Shown: positions 1 to 3,885 of the stretch, piece after piece
Position numbering within the stretch: the first letter of the stretch is position 1
Layout: the number at the start of each line of letters is the position of its first letter
Assembly (NCBI GenBank): GCA_001795975.1
Contig: MGLG01000016.1
Span: forward strand, 1,342-9,438
Direction of reading: 5' to 3'
Length of the DNA: 8,097 nt
DNA from: Candidatus Yanofskybacteria bacterium RIFOXYD1_FULL_42_10
GTDB lineage: Bacteria > Patescibacteriota > Minisyncoccia > 2-02-FULL-40-12 > GWA2-44-9
Translations under genes and position numbers: made by a program
The notes under the pieces: model-generated
What the model was told of the DNA's origin: nothing
Seen by the model: the letters and a program-made list of their open reading frames with translations, nothing else
Databases searched by the model: none

Positions 1-287
1 TGGGGAGTCGCGTTTTCTCTCTTTGCTCCCTTTTCCATCTTGTCTTCGCCTTCATCGGTATCGGAAGTTAAATGTCCGACATCGGTGTAATTTCTTACAT
101 GAACAACATCATAACCGTTAAATTTAAATACTCGGACAATGAGGTCGCCCCAAGTCATTCCTCTTAAGTTTCCGATGTGTTGTGTCCAGTAAACAGTCGG
201 TCCGCATTGATAAAACGACACCCCGTTTTTCTTTATCGGTTTAAATTCTTCCAGTTGTCCCGTTAATGTATTTTTTATTTTTAGCAT
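1..287 (-). CDS. cysS: Cysteinyl-tRNA synthetase, N-terminal part (runs off the left edge)
   Basis: Class I aminoacyl-tRNA synthetase that charges tRNA-Cys with cysteine in the cytoplasm. The first 95 residues are present, read on the minus strand from the ATG at 287-285; the rest lies beyond the window. Visible family marks are CGPTVY at residues 28-33 (the Cys is the first zinc ligand that recognises the cysteine thiol), HIGN at 37-40 (the ATP-binding HIGH signature in a form common in CysS), and the DVGHLTSDTDEGEDK stretch at 69-83, which matches the conserved segment after the first Rossmann half. The start is supported by the family-typical opening 'LKIKNTLTG'. No Shine-Dalgarno sequence precedes it. 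It lies 80 nt downstream of the Nramp gene on the same strand, so the two may be co-transcribed, although the functions are unrelated. Identification is firm; completeness cannot be judged. Confidence 0.93.
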   Translation of the reverse strand, partial: MLKIKNTLTGQLEEFKPIKKNGVSFYQCGPTVYWTQHIGNLRGMTWGDLIVRVFKFNGYDVVHVRNYTDVGHLTSDTDEGEDKMEKGAKRENATP

Positions 288-300
288 GGGAATTATTAGC

Positions 301-354
301 TTGCTGATTGTTGTTTGAGAATTAAATTCAAGATAACAAGATAACAATTAGCAA
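301..354. repeat. Long-loop inverted repeat in the gap before cysS
   Basis: TTGCTGATTGTT at 301-312 is matched by AACAATTAGCAA at 343-354: 11 of 12 pairs, with one G-T. The 30-nt loop contains an exact tandem duplication of AAGATAAC (330-337 and 338-345). It falls in the 80-nt gap between the end of the Nramp gene and the start of cysS, so in minus-strand RNA it would be a leader hairpin about 14 nt upstream of the cysS ATG. There is no U-run after it, so it is not a normal terminator. No T-box features are visible. Function unknown. Confidence 0.45.
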
Positions 355-367
355 TAGAACAATGGCT

Positions 368-1615
368 TTATAATATCAATGTCAATATTGCGCCGGCCGA
401 CATTACGGTCAACAATGTATAAGCGATTATATTAGAATGGCGGCGGCTTGTATAGACACCCATCACTTTTGGGTTATTAGCCATATGAATCACGAGAAAA
501 ATAAGAAATGGCGACGCTAAACCGAAAATAACGGCTGTGTAATAAAGTATTTGGACGGGATGAAAACCAAAAAAGGGAATTAACAGGCCTATTATTGTTG
601 CCGCCACAATTACCAAGTGAAATTGTTTTGCTTTATGAAAGCCGTTATCAAATCCGTTTTTCCAGCCGAAAAGCTCCGCCAAAGCATAAGCCGCCGAGCC
701 GGCCAAGACCGGAATGGCCAAAACACCGGAAGCAATGATGCCGATGATGAACAAAATACTGGCGTATTGTCCGGCGAGAGGTTTTAACATGCCGGCAATC
801 TCACCGATGGTGCCGATATTTGTAATGCCGTTTTTAAAAAATGTTGACGCTCCTAGAATGATTATGAAAAAAGTGATTAAATTGGAAAACATCATTCCGG
901 CATAGACATCTTTGTACATTGAACCAATCTCATTTTTGATTAAAGCTTTGGTTCGCTGATGGTTGTGGGTTTTTTCTTCCTCGGCTTCTTCAAGAGCTTG
1001 CCAGAAAAAAAGATAAGGTGAAATTGTTGTGCCGAAGATGGCGATAATCATGGCAAGATATTCTCTGCTTAAAATAAACTGCGGAACCACGGCTCGGTAA
1101 AAAATATTTTTCCAGTCAAGCTGAATTAAAAAAGCGGCGGCGACATACGAGAAAAGAACAACGGCGACCCACTTTAAATAACGGGCCAAAAAGTGATAAG
1201 GAACGCTAATTGTAATTAAAATAATGATAGCCGATATCAAGATTGCCAGAGTAAGATGAGAAATCGGTATAACGAGGTTAATAGCGGCGGCCATTCCTGA
1301 AATATCGGCGCCGATATTGATGATATTAATGGAAACAATAAGCGTTGTGACGGCGATTAACATCCATGCTGGATAATGTTTTTTCATATTACCGGCGAGG
1401 CCTTTACCGGAAACGAGTCCGATTCTACCGGCCATTCTTTGGAGGATTACCATAAAGGGCAAGGTGGCAACGGCGGTCCACAGAGCCGCCAAACCGAATT
1501 TGGCTCCAGCTAAAGAATAAACTACGATGCTTGACGGGTCATCATCCGATGCGCCAGTAATCAATCCCGGCCCCAGCGATTTCCAGAAACTTTTGAGTTT
1601 TTGCAAGATTGGCAT
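368..1615 (-). CDS. Nramp-family metal-ion transporter with altered metal-binding motifs
   Basis: Integral membrane transporter of 415 residues with about 11 hydrophobic helices, the usual size for bacterial Nramp (MntH-like) proteins. The opening GPGLITGASDDDPSS (residues 15-29) is the TM1 region. Where canonical Nramp has the metal-binding DPGN, this protein has D26-P-S-S29. The TM6 MPH motif is replaced by S199-P-Y201 (GTTISPYLFFWQ), followed by a strongly acidic loop, EEAEEE, at 209-214. The NIGAD segment near 100-104 and the 'DDDPS...YSLAGA' pattern match a bacterial Nramp sub-branch recalled from the family, so the changes look clade-specific rather than decay. Proton-coupled uptake of divalent metals is known for the family; the substrate here is uncertain, because the Asn and Met ligands that favour Mn/Fe are gone. 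Start at 1615 is the first ATG before the conserved region. There is no clear Shine-Dalgarno; a TATGCT at 1632-1627 on this strand could be a -10. Transcribed divergently from the transposase. Confidence 0.88.
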   Translation of the reverse strand: MPILQKLKSFWKSLGPGLITGASDDDPSSIVVYSLAGAKFGLAALWTAVATLPFMVILQRMAGRIGLVSGKGLAGNMKKHYPAWMLIAVTTLIVSINIINIGADISGMAAAINLVIPISHLTLAILISAIIILITISVPYHFLARYLKWVAVVLFSYVAAAFLIQLDWKNIFYRAVVPQFILSREYLAMIIAIFGTTISPYLFFWQALEEAEEEKTHNHQRTKALIKNEIGSMYKDVYAGMMFSNLITFFIIILGASTFFKNGITNIGTIGEIAGMLKPLAGQYASILFIIGIIASGVLAIPVLAGSAAYALAELFGWKNGFDNGFHKAKQFHLVIVAATIIGLLIPFFGFHPVQILYYTAVIFGLASPFLIFLVIHMANNPKVMGVYTSRRHSNIIAYTLLTVMSAGAILTLIL

Positions 1616-1650
1616 AAACTAATGTTAGCATAAAATTTTTTGTAATTTAA

Positions 1651-1669
1651 ATCCCCCAAGGCGGGGGAT
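1651..1669. repeat. GC-rich hairpin in the divergent intergenic region
   Basis: ATCCCCC (1651-1657) and GGGGGAT (1663-1669) form a perfect 7-bp stem around AAGGC. It stands out in AT-rich surroundings between the Nramp gene and the transposase. Neither gene ends here, so it is not needed as a terminator. Its arms and core (ATCCCC, CAAGGC, GGGGAT) resemble the hairpins flanking the transposase with the TAGG/CTA part missing, so it may be a shortened relative of them. Alternatively it is an operator in the Nramp leader. A TATAAT lies just after it on the plus strand (1673-1678), but no -35 fits. Confidence 0.5.
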
Positions 1670-1743
1670 GGCTATAATTTAAAGATTTTTTGTAGCCATT
1701 TTTTAAAAAGCCATGTTTTAGAGAGTTATGTTCTGCAGGTATC

Positions 1744-1762
1744 CCCTAGGCCTTGCCTAGGG
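1744..1762 (-). repeat. Left REP-like hairpin of the transposase unit
   Basis: CCCTAGGC - CTT - GCCTAGGG gives a perfect 8-bp stem with a 3-nt loop. It is the exact reverse complement of the hairpin after the transposase gene (loop CTT here, AAG there), so it is assigned the opposite orientation. The flank on the loop-proximal outer side also matches in inverted form: the right copy continues GGGATAC, while the reverse complement of this copy continues GGGGATAC. It ends 25 nt before the transposase ATG. Confidence 0.8.
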
Positions 1763-1781
1763 AAATTAGTTTTGATAATAT
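1754..1781 (+). promoter_or_regulatory. Possible promoter of the transposase gene
   Basis: TTGCCT (1754-1759), lying in the hairpin, could act as a -35 and TAATAT (1776-1781) as a -10 with a 16-nt spacer. This would start transcription at or within a few bases of the ATG at 1788. The -35 match is poor. If real, the REP hairpin overlaps the promoter, giving a route for the transposase to control its own expression. Weak evidence. Confidence 0.25.
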
Positions 1782-1787
1782 AAAAAA

Positions 1788-2435
1788 ATGTCATTACGAA
1801 AAATTTATTTTGCTGTCGGCGAGTACTACCATATTTATAATCGTGGCAACAGTAAACAAAACATCTTTCATGATCCAGATGATTATGGTCGCTTTCTAAA
1901 ACTAATGTTTCTTTCAAACGGGAAAGAAAATTTTAATGTTCGTTCTATCGGAAATAAAATTTATAACTTTAACCGTGGAAAACAGCTTGTTGATATCGGC
2001 GCTTATTGTTTAATGCCCAATCATTTTCATATTTTGCTAACCCAAACAAACAATGGAGATGTAAGCAAATTCATACATAAATTATTGACTGGATACTCAA
2101 TGTATTACAATAAAAAGTATGAACGAGTCGGCGCATTATTTGAGGGAAAATTTAAATCGGAGCATGCAAATAACGATCGCTACCTCAAATATTTATTTTC
2201 CTATATACATTTGAACCCCGTGAAGCTTATTGACACTGACTGGAAAGAAGCAGGGATTAAGGATAAGAGAAAAATTATTAAATTTCTCGAACAATTTATA
2301 TATTCAAGTTTCCAAGATTATTTAGGAGTTAAGCGACCACAAAAGGTAATTCTTAATACAAAGGCATTTCCAAATTATTTTTCAAGGCCAAACCAATTTA
2401 GAAACGAGATTTTTGATTGGGTGGATTATAAATAA
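1788..2435 (+). CDS. REP-associated tyrosine transposase (Y1_Tnp / IS200-like HUH nuclease)
   Basis: A 215-residue single-strand DNA endonuclease of the RAYT branch of IS200/IS605-type Y1 transposases. The metal-binding HUH motif is H79-F-H81 in 'YCLMPNHFHILL', the most conserved stretch of the family. The catalytic tyrosine is expected in Y103-S-M-Y106-Y-N on the following helix; which of these tyrosines attacks DNA cannot be settled by eye. Other family marks are 'YHIYNRGNSKQNIF' at 14-27, 'GALFEGKFKS' at 115-124 and 'YIHLNPVK' at 139-146. The length is normal for a RAYT, all motifs are intact, and no frameshift is seen, so the enzyme is probably active. The ATG at 1788 is the first possible start and directly precedes the conserved N-terminus; it has no Shine-Dalgarno. 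The gene is visibly more AT-rich than the operon downstream, consistent with separate acquisition. It is flanked by inverted hairpins, its likely substrates. Confidence 0.93.
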   Translation: MSLRKIYFAVGEYYHIYNRGNSKQNIFHDPDDYGRFLKLMFLSNGKENFNVRSIGNKIYNFNRGKQLVDIGAYCLMPNHFHILLTQTNNGDVSKFIHKLLTGYSMYYNKKYERVGALFEGKFKSEHANNDRYLKYLFSYIHLNPVKLIDTDWKEAGIKDKRKIIKFLEQFIYSSFQDYLGVKRPQKVILNTKAFPNYFSRPNQFRNEIFDWVDYK

Positions 2436-2446
2436 TTCTGTAGATC

Positions 2447-2465
2447 CCCTAGGCAAGGCCTAGGG
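2447..2465 (+). repeat. Right REP-like hairpin of the transposase unit
   Basis: CCCTAGGC - AAG - GCCTAGGG is a perfect 8-bp stem with a 3-nt loop, an exact reverse complement of the left hairpin. GTAG (2440-2443) precedes it by three bases. It starts 11 nt after the transposase stop codon, so it could also shield the 3' end of that message, although no U-run follows. Confidence 0.8.
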
Positions 2466-2484
2466 ATACTGGTCTAGGGATACT
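2460..2484. repeat. Tandem 11-bp repeat CTAGGGATACT
   Basis: CTAGGGATACT occurs at 2460-2470, as the outer arm of the right hairpin, and again at 2474-2484, separated by GGT. The second copy is half of a hairpin with no partner arm. It may be a remnant of another REP, or it may mark the true right end of the mobile unit. Confidence 0.6.
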
Positions 2485-2506
2485 ATGATGCGGGTAGAAC
2501 TCGCTG

Positions 2507-2533
2507 TTGGCACTGTTGACATGAGAGTGCTAA
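2507..2533 (+). promoter_or_regulatory. CIRCE operator (HrcA binding site)
   Basis: TTGGCACTG - 9 nt - GAGTGCTAA matches the CIRCE consensus TTAGCACTC-N9-GAGTGCTAA. The right half is perfect, the left half has two mismatches, and the spacer is exactly nine. It lies 18 bp upstream of hrcA and overlaps the -35 hexamer, so bound HrcA would block RNA polymerase. Its presence next to hrcA-grpE-dnaK supports classic negative heat-shock autoregulation. Confidence 0.93.
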
Positions 2534-2545
2534 TTTTGATAGAAT
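2516..2545 (+). promoter_or_regulatory. Housekeeping-type promoter of the hrcA-dnaK operon
   Basis: A perfect -35 TTGACA (2516-2521) is followed after 18 nt by the -10 TAGAAT (2540-2545), which carries an extended -10 TG one base upstream (TGaTAGAAT). The -35 lies inside the CIRCE spacer. Normal spacing puts the transcription start at about 2551-2553, on the hrcA ATG (2552), so the transcript is predicted to be leaderless. No sigma-32-like sequence is seen. Confidence 0.82.
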
Positions 2546-2551
2546 CCTTTT

Positions 2552-3313
2552 ATGATGACCTTAAGGCATGCCTGCCTGCCGGCCAGGCAGGCGAAAGTGC
2601 TTGCGGAAATAATTTCCAAGCATATCAAAACCGCGGAGCCGGTAAGTTCAAAATTGCTTGTAACATCAAGAGTTTTTAAGGTAAGTTCTGCTACTTTAAG
2701 GAATGAAATGAACGGCCTTGAAGAACTTGGTTATCTAGTCCAGCTTCATACTTCCGGCGGACGAGTGCCGACCGATAAGGCCTATCGTTTTTATGTTGAT
2801 AACATAGTTGTCCAATCTGACTTGGATATTGCCGATGGCGCCAAAAAAAGAATCCGCTCCGCTATTGCAAACGGCGGCAATAATCCGAGAGAAATAAACA
2901 AGACCGTCGCCAAGACAATTTCTGATTTATCAGACCAGCTTATTTTTACCAATATTTTTGAAAGTGACGATTGTTTTAAGATTGGTCTTTCCGGTTTGAT
3001 GGAGTTTCCTGAATTCCGTGAATTTGACCGAATGTTTCAGTTAACAAGTTTTTTTGACCACTTTGAAACATTGTTTGACAGAATAAAAAAAGATTTTTTT
3101 GAAGAGCAAGATCTTGCCCCCAATGTTTTTATTGGCCGTGAAAATCCGATGGGCGGAATAAAAAACGAAGCGGTGATAACCGTAAAATATAATCTGCCCC
3201 ATCGGCGTTTAGGATCAATGACCTTGGTGGGACCGATGAGAATGGATTATGAAAAAAATATCGGTTTGATCAAATACGCCGCCGATGAATTAAATAAAAT
3301 ATTTTCAATATGA
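2552..3313 (+). CDS. hrcA: Heat-inducible transcription repressor HrcA (short form)
   Basis: Repressor of class I heat-shock genes. It binds CIRCE as a dimer and loses activity under heat stress. The N-terminal winged helix-turn-helix is clear: RQAKVLAEII (12-21), recognition region SSATLRNEMNGLEELGYL (45-62) and HTSGGRVPTDKAYRFYVD (66-83). The C-terminal GAF-like domain ends in IGRENP, LGSMTLVGPMRMDY and a final helix, all typical. At 253 residues it is about 90 shorter than common HrcA proteins (around 340). The loss is in the middle, where the inserted dimerisation domain normally sits. Residues 6-12 (HACLPAR) look like a 21-bp in-frame insertion carrying a palindrome, because the family pattern 'M-x-x-x-R-Q' resumes exactly after it. 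Starts at ATG 2552 or 2555; a GTG at 2597 would avoid the palindrome but cut into helix 1. No Shine-Dalgarno; probably a leaderless message. Its TGA overlaps the grpE ATG (ATGA). Confidence 0.93.
   Translation: MMTLRHACLPARQAKVLAEIISKHIKTAEPVSSKLLVTSRVFKVSSATLRNEMNGLEELGYLVQLHTSGGRVPTDKAYRFYVDNIVVQSDLDIADGAKKRIRSAIANGGNNPREINKTVAKTISDLSDQLIFTNIFESDDCFKIGLSGLMEFPEFREFDRMFQLTSFFDHFETLFDRIKKDFFEEQDLAPNVFIGRENPMGGIKNEAVITVKYNLPHRRLGSMTLVGPMRMDYEKNIGLIKYAADELNKIFSI
2570..2592. repeat. 23-bp palindrome within the hrcA N-terminus
   Basis: GCCTGCCTG (2570-2578) and CAGGCAGGC (2584-2592) form a perfect 9-bp GC-rich stem around CCGGC. It lies 18 nt after the ATG and is translated as part of HACLPARQA. 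AGGCA occurs on both sides (2564-2568 and 2585-2589), 21 bp apart, so deleting 21 bp would give M-M-T-L-R-Q-A-K, the expected HrcA opening. In the predicted leaderless mRNA this would be a stable hairpin close to the start codon. Confidence 0.8.
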
Positions 3314-3795
3314 ACGAAGAAAACAAAAACAACAATCCTGCCGATGCCAATCAACGAATAGACACGAATACCGCGAATGAACCAATGCAAGACGAACTGG
3401 AAATTTATAAAAAGCAAACGGAAGAATATCTGAACAATTGGAAAAGAGAGCGAGCCGATTTTATCAATTACAAGAAGGACGAGGCTAAGAGAATGGAGGA
3501 ATTTGTAAAGTTTGCGAATGTGAGTGTGATAATGGAAGTTTTAGACGCCATTGACGATCTGTATTCTGCAAATAAACAGTTAAACAATACGGGTTTAACG
3601 CAAACAATAAAGAAATTTGAGGATTTGTTAAAAAAATACGGTGTTGAGAAAATAAAAACAGACGGAGCGTTTAATCCGGAATTGCATGAAGCATTAAGCA
3701 CGGAAGAAGGCGGAGAAAAAACAAAAGAAGTAAGAGCCGGGTATACAATGCACGGAAAAGTCATCCGGCCGGCAAGAGTAAAAATAATTAAATAA
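3310..3795 (+). CDS. grpE: GrpE, nucleotide-exchange factor of DnaK
   Basis: Cytoplasmic co-chaperone that opens the DnaK nucleotide cleft to release ADP. The layout is normal for 161 residues: an Asn/Glu-rich disordered N-terminus (1-28), a long coiled-coil helix with the family pattern 'YLNNWKRERADFINYKK' (40-56), a four-helix section, and the C-terminal beta domain with 'FNPELHEALS' (121-130) and 'GYTMHGKVIRPARVKI' (144-159), corresponding to the conserved D/NP-x-x-HEA and GY-x-x-x-x-(K/R)-V-x-RPA-x-V motifs. The start is fixed by the ATGA overlap with hrcA, implying translational coupling; there is no Shine-Dalgarno. Residues 16-24 are encoded by a CGAAT repeat tract that closely resembles one in the gap before dnaK, so part of the disordered tail may derive from a repeat. 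Identification is secure. Confidence 0.95.
   Translation: MNEENKNNNPADANQRIDTNTANEPMQDELEIYKKQTEEYLNNWKRERADFINYKKDEAKRMEEFVKFANVSVIMEVLDAIDDLYSANKQLNNTGLTQTIKKFEDLLKKYGVEKIKTDGAFNPELHEALSTEEGGEKTKEVRAGYTMHGKVIRPARVKIIK
3355..3378. repeat. CGAAT repeat tract inside the grpE N-terminus
   Basis: CGAAT occurs at 3355, 3365 and 3374, spacings of 10 and 9. The same three-unit pattern with the same spacings occurs at 3815, 3825 and 3834 in the grpE-dnaK gap; over 24 bases the two tracts agree at 19. Here it encodes R16-I-D-T-N-T-A-N-E24 in the disordered tail, where an insertion would be tolerated. Confidence 0.55.
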
Positions 3796-3814
3796 ATAAA
3801 CCGACACCAATACC

Positions 3815-3864
3815 CGAATGAACACGAATGACCCGAATAATATTCGTAAATTCGAGTGAATTCG
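3815..3864. repeat. Symmetric CGAAT/ATTCG repeat cluster between grpE and dnaK
   Basis: Three CGAAT units (3815, 3825, 3834) are followed by three ATTCG units (3842, 3850, 3860). CGAAT-AAT-ATTCG (3834-3846) and AATTC-GAGT-GAATT (3849-3862) are small hairpins. ATTCGTAAATT is directly repeated at 3842-3852 and 3860-3870. It fills most of the 90-nt gap between grpE and dnaK and ends just before the dnaK ribosome-binding site. In mRNA the two halves could pair into a larger stem, perhaps an RNA processing or stability element. It may equally be one copy of a dispersed intergenic repeat. Confidence 0.6.
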
Positions 3865-3870
3865 TAAATT

Positions 3871-3874
3871 GGAG
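3871..3874 (+). promoter_or_regulatory. Shine-Dalgarno-like GGAG upstream of dnaK
   Basis: GGAG lies 11 nt before the dnaK ATG at 3886. It is one of only two Shine-Dalgarno-like sequences in the window (the other is AGGA at 5756-5759, before the next gene), and it supports the chosen dnaK start. The gap is slightly long. Confidence 0.55.
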
Positions 3875-3885
3875 TCGCTAAAACT

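Larger units (their letters stand above)
1731..2484 (+). mobile_element. REPtron-like unit: Y1 transposase gene between two inverted REP hairpins
   Basis: A single HUH tyrosine transposase gene is framed by two 19-bp hairpins in opposite orientation (1744-1762 and 2447-2465), each preceded on the plus strand by TTCTGYAG (1731-1738 and 2436-2443). This is the arrangement described for REP-associated transposases (RAYTs), where the enzyme binds the hairpins of its own family. The right copy also has GTAG (2440-2443) a few bases before the stem, like the conserved tetranucleotide at the foot of gamma-proteobacterial REPs. The outer limits are my estimate: the left TTCTG and the end of the second CTAGGGATACT repeat. 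No target-site duplication is visible, as expected for HUH elements. The unit ends about 22 bp before CIRCE and so abuts the heat-shock promoter. Confidence 0.7.

Noticed and set aside
1301..1318. Perfect 18-bp palindrome AATATCGGCGCCGATATT inside the Nramp gene
   Set aside because: It encodes N-I-G-A-D-I, residues conserved in this Nramp branch, so it is not an insertion like those in hrcA and dnaK. Codon choice probably produces the symmetry.
1673..1678. Perfect TATAAT in the divergent intergenic region
   Set aside because: No acceptable -35 at 15-19 nt upstream and over 100 nt from the transposase start; kept only as a remark.
2485..2679. Open frame of 64 codons overlapping CIRCE and hrcA
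   Set aside because: It is in a different frame from hrcA, spans the operator and promoter, and its peptide comes from the palindrome and regulatory DNA.
3767..3777. CCGGCCGG palindrome near the end of grpE
   Set aside because: It encodes the conserved I-R-P-A-R segment of GrpE, so there is no extra sequence; short symmetry by chance.
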